Of a stretch of 64,000 nucleotides of DNA, positions 47,918 through 60,477 are shown piece after piece. Source of the stretch: Kingdonia uniflora. Lineage: Eukaryota; Streptophyta; Magnoliopsida; Ranunculales; Circaeasteraceae. The stretch spans positions 3,720,001 to 3,784,000 of the forward strand of contig JACGCM010000440.1 of NCBI GenBank assembly GCA_014058105.1, in the 5' to 3' direction. Under the pieces are notes generated by a model. The model was not told the origin of the DNA and ran no database searches. It worked only from the letters and a program-made list of their open reading frames with translations. The translations under genes and the position numbers were made by a program. Every line of letters starts with the position of its first letter. Positions within the stretch are counted from its first letter, which is position 1.

Positions 47918-48179
47918 AGGAAATATGTTTAGGATTGTGTGGACCTATAGACTGTACTTAGTGATTTTGGAGTTAAGATGTTAGTGTAGTGTCTGTTTTG
48001 AACCATCTAATGACATACATGATGTACAACTGTTACCCAATAATTCCTATGTAATCAAAGTTTTTGTTATGAAAAACGGTGTTTTTTTTTCCTTTTGCAT
48101 TTGTAGTTGCTTGTCTGTCAGTTTTCATTCCATATGTTCGTCTGACTGTATGGACATCTTTAATTAATTGTATCCAATA

Positions 48180-50680
48180 ATTCCTCCTATATATATGATA
48201 GGATAATAAGACAAAAGATTTAGTTGAACCAGAGTGGTCAAAGGTAATCGGAGATGAATCACCACCAAGGGCTGCCAGCGAACGTACGTTGGGTGTGTGT
48301 TATGGAACACCTGATTGTACTATTGATTATTTGTTTATAGAAACGCCATATGAAGGGCAAACTTTTGATACAACAGATGACGCAAGTTCATTTTATGAAC
48401 AATATGGAAGGAAACAAGGGTTCTCCACAAGGAAGCGCAACTCTAAAAAATGACCAAGATTCGAGGAGATAGGACGAGTAACATTTTCTTGTTTGAGCAA
48501 CGGTTTGTCGAAGAAAAACAAAACTTCTGATACAAGTGAACAAGATGGGAAAAACGGTCTTCTTACCAATGCGGGTGTAAAGCTACTTTGAACATTAATT
48601 GGAGAGAAAAACTTGGTAAATTTGTTGTTACCAGTTTCTCAGATGTGCATAACCACAACCTTGTCTCACCTCGAAACCACTATCGTATGAAGATTAATCG
48701 TTTCTTCCTTGAAGTTGTAAAAAACCTAACAAAAACTTTTGAGCTTCACAATATCTCAGTAAGCAAGGTGCATGCTCTATTCCCAGACAAGACCTTCAAC
48801 AAATGTGATTGTTATAACCACAAAGACAAGGTTAACAAGGAACGTCTATCGAGTAGTGATGTACAGGCTACATTGGATTGGTTCAAGAAAACCCAACTCG
48901 AAGATCCTATGTTATATTTTGACATTCAGCTCGATGATAATGATAGAGCACTTAATTTCTTTTGGATAGATGGGCGATCACGAATGGCATATGAGGCTTT
49001 TGGGGATGTGGTTACTTTTGACACCACGTATAAGACAAACGTTTATAAGATGCCATTTTCTCCATTCGCGGGAATAAACAACTACTACCAAATAATCTAA
49101 CTTGGATGTGCTTTGCTGAGGAATGAGCAAAAGACCACCTTCACTTGGTTATTCCATGGCTAAAGGCGATGAGCAATAAACACCTAACAACTATTATCAC
49201 TGACCAAGATGCTGCAATCGGTGTTGCCATCCCCAATGTTAGTCTCAGTGTTATGATTACAGGAATTGTCGGGTAAATGTGGTTTGCCTACAATTTGTTG
49301 TTATAATTATCGAGAAGTCCCTAAGTCGACAATTATAAGTGACATAATTGCCGAAATTCATGAAGTCGACAATTTATTTTGTCGAAAGTCATAAAGTCAA
49401 CAATTTATTTTGTCAAAAGTCATGAGTCGAAAATTTATTTTGTCGATTGCCAAAGGAATCGACAAAATGTATGAGTACATAATGTCGAAGAATTGTGGAA
49501 TCGACAATACAAACAGGTTAATAGTACATATTGTATACTGATTGTGTACTCGATAATCTGTGTTCTCTAATATATGTATTTTCTCACAGGTCTTCCCAAA
49601 CACAAAACATCGGCTCTGCCTATGGCACATCACATACAAGTTCCCTGAAAAAATTGGTCATGTTTATCGAGATCCATCTACATTCAAAACTGATATAAAT
49701 TCAATTACCCACAACACATATGATCATGTAGAGTTCGATAGAAGGTGGAATGAGCTTATGAAGAAATATAATCTTGATGACAACAATTAGATGCAATGGA
49801 TATTTAATATAAGAGAAAGATGAATACCTTTGTGGAATAGAGGCACTTTTTATACAGGCATGAGTACTACTGGGCGAAGTGAGTCAACAAATAATTTCTT
49901 CAATGGTTGGCTGTTTTCTTCAACAGGCTTGTACAGTTTTGTGACAAAATATGCAACAACTCTATTGGAGACATTTAAAAGAGAAAATAGAGAGGACTTC
50001 CAATCCCAACATAGATATCAGCAAGTCGAACCTCATCAGGCTCTACTAAAACATGCAGCAAAGATTTTATGCAAGGCAAATTTTCCATAAAGTTGAAGAT
50101 CAATTCAATCAAATTGTGGATTTCATAGCAATAGAAAAGAGAGTAGACGACAACATTCAAGAAATACTTGTAAAGTCATATAGTAGACCGCCTGAAAGTT
50201 TTGAGCTGAAGATCGACTTGGCCATCCTGATAGGCCATTGCGAATGTAAGTTGTTTGAGTATGTAGGTCTGCTATGTCGTCACCTCTTCATGGTTTTCTC
50301 CAAATTCCAGATACATTCATTCTACCAAGGTAAAAGATTGGTTTAAATACATATTCCCGATCATACGACGAGATTTTCTTAAATGGAAAGAACTTGAAGA
50401 AACTGTTACGCCATAGCCACCATTCACTTTGTGCAACAAACCTATTTAAGAGGGTATCAAAGAATAAAAAAAACTTTGAATATGCAATTTCAAGGCTGGA
50501 CGAGCTTGAGTTACATCTAAATGTGTACGATGCATCTCTAACTCAACTCTCAGGGTCAAATCCATCAATGCCAACTCCATTAACTGAGACAGTGATGTCT
50601 TCAACTCCTATTTTGGATCCTCTTATGGCACAAACCAAAGGCCGTGTAAAAGACGATCACAAGAAAGGTGGCAGATAGAA
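48180..50680 (+). pseudogene. FAR1/FHY3-like MULE transposase, broken
   Basis: Order: FAR1-type N-terminal domain (from 48340, FYEQYGRKQGFSTRKRN, stop at 48451-48453), CGCKATLNINWRE after a frameshift near 48570, VVTSFSDVHNHNLVSP, then the MULE catalytic domain (VVTFDTTYKTN with the first Asp, ITDQDAAIG with the second). A GT-AG intron lies at 49238-49589, then VFPNTKHRLCLWHI, and a SWIM zinc finger (CECKLFEYVGLLCRH, about 50240-50285). A TAA after NNYYQII, a one-base loss near 49155, a TAG near 49788 and others break it. Normal family proteins are about 650-850 residues. Related host proteins are transcription factors, but the setting points to a transposase. Confidence 0.82.
49238..49589 (+). 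repeat. Transposase intron packed with TTGTCGA inverted repeats
   Basis: The intron (GTTAGT to CTCACAG) contains arms with 10-13 nt loops: TAATTATCGA/TCGACAATTATA (49304-49332), ATTGCCGA/TCGACAAT (about 49348-49374), TTTTGTCGA/TCAACAAT, TTTTGTCAA/TCGAAAAT and TTTTGTCGA/TCGACAAAA (near 49439-49468). Neighbouring exons lack them. Confidence 0.75.
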
Positions 50681-51066
50681 GGGCAGAATTGAGATAGTTG
50701 TGGTAAAGAGGAAGATGACATGCATAAGGGTGAGGAGTCTTTGGTAGCTACGACAGACGCACTTTCCCACAATTGAATTTATTGTTCTAAAAAATAGAAG
50801 CTGGTGAGTACCCTAAAATGATAAATAAGTACTTCCCAGCAGCTTCTACGTAAACATATGCTGAATATTACTAATTTATTTGCATCGTTACATATGTAGG
50901 GGACACCACAAATAATGGAAGAGAGGCACAATCAGATGACCATGGTGTAGGGAGTTGCTGAACAACTTCATATAGTTGCAGATTAATCGGCTTCATTAGG
51001 ACTTTATTGTTGTACTTAAGATTTCATTTTTAGCGACATTAAGTACATTACGTATGATGAAGGGAG

Positions 51067-51777
51067 TGTAATAGCCTAATTCCGGGATTCGGACTTAGCC
51101 TTTATACCAAATGTGTTTAAAACGCTTAAGAATAATAAATAATAATTAACAAGATAATTTAGCGTGGAAAATCTTTGAATAGGTTAAAAACCCCGACCTC
51201 TCTTGTAGATTTTGAGAAAAAGAAGATGATCTTTTTTAGATTGCTAGCTTATTACAATGAGTGCTTTGAGTTTGTGGAATTTGAGAGTAAGGATTCTTCT
51301 ATATCAAATTGCCTGCCCGTAACCTGTAGTTCTCTGGTCTTATATATAGGTTTATAATATGACCATTTGATGACCATTAAGGTTCTTAATGGTAGACGTT
51401 ACAAAGTATATGTAAGATATTCTTTGACCAGATAGTGTAATGTTCTGACCTCTGTTATTGTACAACGGCTCTATTGATGACTGTATACTTGCATAAGTTG
51501 AATAGTTGATGTGGAGGTCGAAAGTGGTGACTTGAACTGAGGAATATTGAATATGTCTTTAGTAGTGTTTCCTGTAAGCTATTACAAGACGGCTCTCAAC
51601 CAAAAGCACGTGTAGTATCATAGATGAGTGGTGTTGGCTGAGAAACTCGTATTACATGTGTTTCCTGATGTTGCTATCTTGTTTTTGCTTGTGGCACATA
51701 CTCTGTTGGTGAGTTCGAAAGTTTAAATGTTGGTTAAAGATGACGCATGAGTCCGAGATGCGGAATAAGCCACTACA
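51067..51777 (-). repeat. 3' LTR of the Tat-type element (711 bp)
   Basis: Read on the minus strand it starts TGTAGTGGCTTATTCCG and ends CGGAATTAGGCTATTACA, imperfect inverted ends of each other. The plus-strand sequence ACCGCCCCCTCTCAGCC (51778-51794) is the complement of a polypurine tract. Confidence 0.78.
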
Positions 51778-52125
51778 ACCGCCCCCTCTCAGCCAACAGT
51801 ACGAGAAACATTGTAGGCGAGTGGTATTGATTGAGAAGTACATTAAAAGCTGTAGTTTATATCTGGGACTCGTTTCCAATATATATTCATAAGTGTCTTG
51901 TTTGTACCTTTTGGGTTTCCCAGAACCAATGGTTCTAGTCAATGTTATTTCATAGGGAAACTTGCTGACGTTGGGAATTTGGAGAGTTGCCTTTAATGCT
52001 GACCGTAGTATAAAGAGGATTCTAATTTGTGCATGATGAACCAAACCTTCTTCTTGGATCTTCATTTGTATTCTATTGTGGTAAACTGTCTTACTATAAC
52101 TTAGAAACTTTTGAGTGTTGGAGAA

Positions 52126-55100
52126 CATGGTGACGACAATGACTCAGGCTCGAGAGTCTAGGATTCGTAGGAAGATGGAAGAACTGTGCATAAGATATTT
52201 TGGATACCAACTATTGCATCTTCTGACGCCAATTCCTGTATCTCCCACCTACCATATGAGGAAGTAATAGAGGCGGGGGATGATCATTACCAGATGGTAC
52301 GTTTCTACTATTTGCTGACATCTGAGGTAGAACACCAAAATGGTCTTCGGTTACTAGCGGAGGAGGTTGTGATAACTGATGATGAAGCGGTAGGCGTTCG
52401 TCCGAGGGTGTCTCGTCGATACATTTCAAATGAGTGGGTCTTATTGATGAAATGAGGCCTTTCGTTTGCCTCTAGTATGCGGGGTGGGGGCTATGGTAGA
52501 AGAGGTGGCAATGATAGAGGGGATCATTTTCTTCTATGGGCCATAGATTTTGGCCATGAAGAAGATCTTTCATCTGTGATTTCTAGATTTAATAGTTTCC
52601 CGGATCTTGCAGCATGGGATCAGAGTTTGGAAGTTGCTTTAGTTTTTCATCATCTTCTATATGGACTCCTGAAATGCAATTCGAACTGTAACGTTGTGAA
52701 ATGATCTGTTGTAATTATTGGGAACATTTTATTATTTGTATAGTATTTTATAAGAGAAATCTTCGAACTAATGAAATATCGATGTTCTGGTATTTTGTTC
52801 CCTTGTATCGAACTTGTTTGAGTAGTATTCTATTATAAAATAGGAGTCTGTCAATAAGAGTTAGTTATCATGGGGCATGATGGGGAAAACCGAGCTGTAA
52901 AGAGTTCCGTGTGTATGATGGTAAATGGTAGTGATAGGTGAGGTTTAAAAATTTAGAGGAGTTCGAAAACGTGACTTGGTGGAAGTAATTATATATTATT
53001 TTCTGCGATCTGTGTACTCGAACTAGATGACAAAGTATTTCAAACTGTAAGAAAGGGTTGATATTGATCTGTAGGTGCTACTGCTGGATTTGCTTGATCT
53101 TGTATGCTGCCATCTGTATATTTGCTCGTATAAAATCTGAGGAGACATTTCATAATATGAAAAGGATGACTTGTCATAATATTTTTCATTTGATGCTGAT
53201 ATTTTGCTGTCCCGAAAATTTTCTTAAAATTTTTTCTTTTCTGTAAAATCTGTGAGGAATCTGTATTTTCAGAGATCTTCCTCGTGTCTATAAAATAACG
53301 ATTCTTGACTGTTGAGATTTGCATCTTTTGCAGGGATAATTTTGCTGTGGAGGTAGTATGATTATCAATGGTAAAGACTCGTGCGCAGTGTGCTCATCAG
53401 GCAGCAGATGATCTCTTTCATATCAAGGTTGCTAAACTTTGTGAGTGGTATTTTTGCCGACTCCTTTACGATGCCGTGTTGCCGGAATGGCCCGTTGAAT
53501 CTGACTGGACTAGATGAAGAAGGTAAGTGTGTCGAGTATGATTATTTTTCTGGTAAGATGTATTTCATAGGTCACTGCTGAGAACCGAGGTGCGGGAGCT
53601 TACTGTTCGACAGCTCGCGTGTGACAAGATTGTTGAAGAGGATATAAGGGCAACATGCAGGGAGATCATTCTGTGTGGGGAGGCGAATCACCGAGGCTGC
53701 TTTAGATGTAACTGGAGAGCTCTGTAAGCTCGAAGTATAAGAGCTCGTAATAAGTAATATGTTTTTAGTATTCTGTGTGGGAATCCCAATAAATGTAAGG
53801 CAAAGAATTTTGAGAGAATAAAGTAATGTGATGTCTCGATTTGATTGGATAACAATAAAATATTCTATTTTATTATTTGTGTAGGAATCTTGTGGAAGAC
53901 AACTGGAGGAATTTAACGACTGTATAGATATCTTTGAATTTTGAGTATTAATATACTTTAGGAATGTTATACGATCTTGGTAGAGTATAAAAGTAAGGTG
54001 ATTGGTCATTTGTACTATATTTGAGGAAGATGTACACAATTGTTTAATGGCAGATAATAGGGACAAAAGTGATGACGGTAGACGCTATCACAGAAGTCAT
54101 GATGATGCCTTTAACAAAAAAGATGTGCTTGTAGAGATAGTAGGGGTAACTGATACGTGTCTGAAGGAGCAGTCGTTTCACGAATCGAGGGAGAGTATAA
54201 AAATGTGCCTCTCTCTCCCTCATAAATTATTTACAGTTTCAGAGAGTAAAAAGTAGTGTAAATCTTATTTCCAAGGAGAGGAAACGTTTGAGTTCTGAGT
54301 ATGATTTGAAAAGGAAATCTTTATCTGGCGATAGAAAACTGTCGGAGAAGCGATTATAGCACTCATTCTCTGTAAAACATTTGGGTAAAGCAGAAGACTG
54401 TTGTTCTTCAAGTACAGGTTGGTAATATAAAGCTCTGTCTATTTGATTTGTTTAGTAATTTGTATGATGTTGTATGTATACCTTTGTAGATGTAAATAAT
54501 CTTGATAATATGGGTGTTTGGGAAATTTGAATAAAATCGGAGGGTATAAGTTAAGTAGATGAATAGACTGTAGAGAGAAAAAAATGTGTTTGGAGAAGAA
54601 GAGGGAAATTTGAAATGATTGATTTTTGTGTTTTGTTTCGATAATTTGTAAAATAGACGTGTTGACTGGGTGGAAGGTGGATTTGTTTTTACTGTATAAT
54701 GATAAAATATGTTTATGTATATATAGGTCTGATATGCGTTCAAAACCTAGTATTCCCGCTAGTAAATTTGTAGTATCGTTTAGTTCTGAGGAAACATCGT
54801 CGTCAAGGAGGGGGGACGAGTGTAGTGTTATGGAGGAAACTGTAAATAGTGTAGAGATAAGCGTAGAGGGTGGGGGACGCAATAAAATTAAGGAGGTGAT
54901 AGAGAAGGAAAATGGATCTGAGAAAAAGAAAGTCTTTATCATATTCCCAGAGGGGGTAGATGTAGGGAAATAATACTTGAAATATAAAAAAAATTTGCGG
55001 GGAGAATGGGGGAGTTATGTGGAGGACCAAGATATATGGTTCAGGGCCTATATCCCTGGTAAAAGGAAGGAGGCGGTATACTACCAAGTTCCATGCTTGG

Positions 55101-56867
55101 AGAAGTGGTGGAAGGATAGAGGGATTAGTGAGGAGGTTAATCTCTAATATTATAATGGCCTCGGGCTATTAGGGCTGAATGATGAGTTTTTGTGTTTCTT
55201 GAATCAGGTCGTATATGGCCTTAGAATTCCTCTGGCCTACTTTCAGAAAGGGTTATGAATGTGTTATAGTGCTGTCCTACCCAGTTAAATGGGAATATTT
55301 ATGAAGTGATGAGGGTATGTGAGGCACTGAATGAAAAATAGAGGATGGAAGGAACTGCGAAGCAGTTCGAAGCTGAAGATGTGATAAAGTTTTATAAATA
55401 GAAATATGTCGAAGGTCGAAGTAGTGGTTATCTGTATAGTGATTCAGTTAGGCCAAAATTCTTTGATTTTTAATCTACGGGTTGACCCTGGAATAACCAC
55501 CTTGTGTGGGTAGAGGGTAATTGTATGCAGGTTCCAGATGAACCAGCGCTCGAACTGAACTATAAATATTATAATCCGAGTAAGCAATGTTGACTGATCT
55601 TCAAATAACCAATAATCATGTCTTCGAGATGTTAAATAATGTTTTGTTCCTTGTATTGGCAGAACCCAAATATTCGTCTACGCCTGATAAGACCAGCCTG
55701 TTCGACTGTGTTTCTCGAGCTCAGGACGAGTTGAAGTAGGTACTTGGGGAACTCGGTATCCGTAGAGATAAAAGGGTAGATTCTGTAGTACCCAAAGTTC
55801 AGCGAGCTCACGAAAAACGAGCTATGGCTGAGGGGAAAACTAGTATGACTGTTGCGAATGTCCTTAGTTTTCCACCTCATGTACCTCAGACTACCAAACG
55901 GAATACGCGGAGGCCACAAAGTTTACTCAACAAAGTACTCCTGTTACTGGGGTTACGACCACAAAACAAGAGATTGCAAAGTATGTCTTTGGCGATGTGG
56001 AGGAGAGACTTGAAGTAAGTGTGGTTTCTCCTGTGGGAGCTGAGAAGAGCTCGTGGAAGAGAAAATGGCATGAGGAGGAGGGGAGTTCTTGAACTAACCC
56101 TTATGCTGCGGCCAAGATGAAAGAGCTGGAGCTGAAGTACTGTTTAATGGCTAGGACGGATCCGGAGCAGCTCAGTGATGAGTATCACGAACATACTTTG
56201 GCGGTACGCTCTTGGGATCTTTAACTGTCTTTGTATTTAGATTGAAAACTGGTATGCTGACTTTGTCTCTGTATTTTTGTACTGACAGCTCTCAATGATG
56301 CTGAAGGGGGCAAGAAAGTGTATAAAAAAGAGGAGACAGGAGTTTGGGGCTCTTTCGAAGAAGTTTGAGGCACAATCAGCTCATATAAAGGAGCTCAAAA
56401 CTGAACTCAAGCTAGAGAAAGAGAGGAGAGCTGAAGATGCTACATCGGCTGCGGAAAAGTATGAGGAGCTGGCGGGGCACGACGCTCTTATATCGAAATC
56501 AGCTGCAGCAACTTTAGTGGAAATAAACCACTTCGTCCAATTTTATTATGATTTTGGATTGATTCCAAAGGATGTCGAGCTAGGCCGGGTTGGTAGGTAT
56601 AAGGAAATAGTCTTCCCTTCAAAAACTGTGGAGGAAGGGATGTCTGATATTATTATTTCGCTAGAAAAAATGTCAGATCTTCCACCAGGAAATGTTGAGC
56701 TAGTCCGATCTGTTGAGAAAATATTAGACCCTCTATCGGAACGTGCTGAACCAGATCCTCTTCCCGAGAAGACATTGGGTCCTTCTTCAGGACCTGCTGA
56801 TCCAGTCCAACCTGTTGGGATGACATTAAAGGCTCTATTTGAGGTAGAAATCAGCAAGAATCTCTAA
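52126..56867 (+). pseudogene. Opposite-strand gag-like ORF group of the Tat element, first part
   Basis: Plus-strand coding-like blocks: an ATG at 52126 (MTQARESRIRRKMEELC), a second at 53369 (MVKTRAQCAHQAADDL), then 54990-55590 (WGSYVEDQDIWFRAYIPGKR, YGLRIPLAYFQKG, PWNNHLVWVEGNCMQVPDEP), which recalls the putative gypsy-type transposon (Transposase_28-like) family. Next are 56100-56210 (MKELELKYCLMARTDPEQ) and 56288-56867, joined by a GT-AG-like intron (56211-56287). The last block is coiled coil followed by DFGLIPKDVELGR and a Pro/Glu-rich tail. Many in-frame stops are present. Function unknown; in Tat elements such antisense ORFs are known but uncharacterised. Confidence 0.6.
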
Positions 56868-57752
56868 ATATTCGATGGTATTCTTTTTTTTGCAGTTCGG
56901 GTGATATCGATGTGATTGTACTCTGTATTATCATACATTATTTAAGTTGGAGTGATTATTTGAACTTTGCTCATTTTAAATACATGTATGATAACAAGGT
57001 ATTTGTACTATGTGTAGAAGATAAAACGATTGAGAAAAATTAACTATGAACTGGAGAGATCGTTGAATAGAGCGAGGGATGCTGTGACTTGTATTCAACA
57101 GGTACTTAATAAAACTGAATATGGGAGAAGGCAATTTAAGTTGAATTCAAAGAAAACTTTTAAAGAGTTATATGATCTCCAGTGTAGATATGCTAAGATA
57201 TAAATAGAAAGGGATGAAGTGTTAAGAAAGGAAGAGGAAAGGGGGGTATTAGTTCAAAACCAAAAGAGTTGACCTATTTTAACGACCCGAGTGATAAGGC
57301 TAGGTGTTAAAGTATGTTAATAGCTTTGACATTGTATTTCGAGGTTGAAGTAGATAGTGAACGAGGGTTAAAAGAAGCTTATGTAGAGCTTTTGAAGGAA
57401 AGAGGTGTAGTTCCGGACCCAGCTCGAGTTATGTTTTTAGCTTAAGAAGTGCACAATCGTCATAGTTTAGAGGCGATAAAGTATTATGCTCGAGCTGGTG
57501 TGTCTGTTGTATGGGGTGACGTAGAACCTTTATCTGATGCGTTTGGCTTTATGTAGGATCGAAGGGCCATGAGAATTATATTTTTTAGGATAAGAAAAGA
57601 GTAAATACTGGTCCAAAAGCGATTAGTGGGTGAATTAAAGGGGTTATAGGATAAGTTATTGCAACATGTAGAGCAAAAAATGTCTTTATCAACGCGATTG
57701 TCGTAAGAAGTAAATGTTCGAATGAAGGTAGAAGTTGATGTGAGGACTTTAG

Positions 57753-59757
57753 GTGTATTGCAGAAAGAAGCACCAGCGGCTGCACAAGGCGCATATGGCA
57801 TTGAAGGAGCATCTACATCCATCACAAGCAAAATTCGCTGCTCAAACAGAACATGAACACCATATAGACAGTGTTATTGATTTTTATGGAGGAGAACTGG
57901 CTACGGTAGATAACCAATTTAGGAAATTCGTGACGGAATGTGGAAAGGATTTTGATGTAGAGATCGCCAAGGCTGAGAATATGTGGTTTACCAAAAGTGA
58001 TGGAGAAATTGTTGGTGCGAAACCCATTCCTAGGCCGAGGGAACTATCATCAGAAGAGGATGAGGAGGAGGTTGAAAGTCTGATACCCCGATCGCGGCAT
58101 AAACAACGTCAGCAGGAGGTGGCGACCTTTACCACTCCGGTAGATACGCAAGTAACGAATAGAAAGAGTGCAAGAAATAAAGGGAAGTCTTCTCATATCT
58201 TGAAGAATCGAAAATAGGGTATTCTCATTTTTCTTTTATCGGTCCTGCATATGTGTTAGATCTTTGTATACTGTTGTTGATGATAAATGAAATATGTTCT
58301 CTGTGATGATGAATAGAATGATGTATCAATATTATTCAACTACCATTTTCTTGATTTAAATTTTCTTAATTTAAACTTGTTAACTGTGATTTGTATTCTG
58401 TTGGTATAATCAAACTATTATAAATATAAACTGTTATGACAGGGGGAACTAATATCTATTCAAAGTCAGTGTGACACGTTACGCGGTTAAAACAGACAAT
58501 TGAACGTTGAGCTAAGTTCGTGTAAGGGGGCACTAAAAAGCGCTATTGGATTGGAAGAAAGTGTGAAAGTGGAGATTGCACGACAACGAAACATAGGAGC
58601 TCATTTGTCTGAGGAGCTACGGAAGAAAAAGGCAGATCTAGCCATCGTACTGAGAAAAATAGAGGAGTTAAAAAGAAATTATAAGTAAGAAAGATGTTGA
58701 ATTTACAGGTGGCTCAAGGCAAATGAGCCAGCAGGGGGCGGAGTTGATATCTGCTCGAGTTTGAATTACAGAACTGTTGGCAGAATTAAAAGAGGAAGAT
58801 AATAATGTGAAAGACTTATAATTTTAAGTAAATACGCTTGAAGAAGAGATAGCCGATACGCGAACTCGCGCTTACAAGTATGAAGGGTTGTGGCTAATTG
58901 TAGATGTATTGATAAAGAAGATAGAAGAGGCCCGTAATAAACATAATGAAAACATAAATAAGGCTTGGAACAAAATAGTGACTCTAGAGCATACTATAGA
59001 GGTGTTGGAGTTAAATGTCTTGGAACACCTGTAAGAGAATTTAAAATTGAATGATGAAAATATGAAGTTAAATGCTGACCTATTGCAGACGGAGATACAT
59101 CTTGATGAAAGGAGGATAGAATGGGAAAATCGTGAAGCGGTAATTGATGGGTTAATATCTTTGATTAATCATATTGATGAGTTCATGACAATGTTGGAAT
59201 CTCAAAATTCTGATGTGGGGGATGAGAAACGACGAGTGGAGAAGCGTTTGGAAGCTTCGATGAAGGAAACTCCAAATAAACTTAACGAGCTTATTCTGTC
59301 TAAATAGGTAAAGGTTGAGGCAGGAGATGTGTATGAGAGAGATATGATAGTAGTGATTTCATTCTTTGTATCAGAGTTCAAGAGATTGGAAGTAGAAAGT
59401 AAATTGGTATATGATGGTTTAGTTGGCAAAGGTGTGCAGTGTAACATGGAGGTAATACGGCCTGAGTATTTAGATCCCATGGTAGCTAAAATTGGTGTTC
59501 TGAAACAGAGTATGGTTAGAGATGGAAAGAAAATTGTTATGGGGAGAATGCCAGAGTTTATGTGTCAACGGCTATACAGGGGTTATGCACGTGACGTTGC
59601 AGGACCTTCTAATATTGGTGATGATTCAAGTGATAGTTCTAGTGAGGAGGATGCGTTATTTATACTAACGCATATAGTAAATTTTATGAAAATAGGATTG
59701 TCTAGAATAATGATCTATACTAAACTTTTGATAAACCAACGATACTGTATGAGTTGA
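57753..59757 (+). pseudogene. Opposite-strand coiled-coil ORFs of the Tat element, second part
   Basis: An open block at 57753-58217 ends in an acidic then basic tail (LSSEEDEEEVESL, NRKSARNKGKSS). A second series (58500-59757) reads as long coiled coil (IGAHLSEELRKKKADL, LDERRIEWENREAVIDG) and ends with GPSNIGDDSSDSSSEED. Stops TAA, TAG and TGA interrupt the second series. Both finish with Ser/Glu-rich acidic tails, suggesting two exon groups or a duplicated gene end. Confidence 0.5.
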
Positions 59758-59842
59758 ATATCTATTGTATAGGATGATCCCGAAGGCTATCGTATAGTAG
59801 ATGGTTGCTGAGGCAACGAACGTAAAGGATCATAGAAGATTG

Positions 59843-60225
59843 GTTTGGCTGAAGTCATAAATGATTCTTAATGTAATATGTTATCAGTTTGGCTGAAGTA
59901 ACAAACGATCTGTATTGAAATAGGTGATCCGTTTGGCCAGAGCAACAAATGAACTATAATGTTTGGATGTTCAGTTTGGCCAAAACAACAAACGAATTGT
60001 AATATAAATGGATTATCAGTTTGGTTGAAGCAATAGACAAATTGTAATGTATAGATAATCAAGCTGTTATGGATAGATGATCAAAATGTAATGTATAGAT
60101 GATCAGTTTGGCCAAAGCAACAAACGATCTATAATATAAATGAATGATTAGTTTGGTCGAAGCAACAAACGATCTATAATGTAATTGGTGATCGGTTTGG
60201 TGTAAGCAACAAATGATCTATAATC
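59843..60225. repeat. 44-bp minisatellite, about nine units
   Basis: The word GTTTGGC or a variant starts at 59843, 59887, 59931, 59973, 60019, (60062, degenerate), 60106, 60151 and 60194, a period of 42-46 bp. The unit is roughly GATCAGTTTGGCCGAAGCAA then CAAACGATCTATAATGTAA. It lies between the end of pol and the opposite-strand ORFs. Confidence 0.88.
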
Positions 60226-60477
60226 TGTATATAGAAGTACTTGTTGGATATATTAGAAAAGTACTATCATGTAGGGCAATCGAACACAAGTATTTTATTG
60301 GTGTAAGATTGTCGTACGATGAATGTGCTAGATAAAGTACTGTATGAAATAGTAGAAAGTACTCAGATGTATGGAGATCAAACATAAATATTTTACTGAT
60401 TTAAGACCGTCATACAAGATGATAGATTGATTTCTAGAAAAGTACAATGTGATAGATTTTTATCTGCGATACAATTT

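Larger units (their letters stand above)
46884..51066 (+). mobile_element. Mutator-like element C (left part) with FAR1-type transposase
   Basis: The left end GGGAGAGGATTTCCCTACAC resembles the ends of A and B, then runs into a CT-rich tract (46985-47115). TTGTCGA-based inverted repeats follow at 47320-47610 and within the transposase intron. The transposase pseudogene is at 48180-50680. A gypsy LTR starts at 51067, so the right end lies beyond the window or was lost. Link to A and B by TIR is moderate; by palindrome it is stronger. Confidence 0.65.

Noticed and set aside
48340..50680. A functional FAR1/FHY3-type host transcription factor
   Set aside because: Several stops and frameshifts, a MULE-like left end and the motif-filled intron point to a dead transposase.
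52126..59757. Alternative genetic code, suggested by many in-frame TAA and TAG codons
   Set aside because: The helicase and P-loop genes use normal stops, and TGA also occurs in frame in the transposon blocks (e.g. where Arg or Trp is expected). Ordinary decay explains it.
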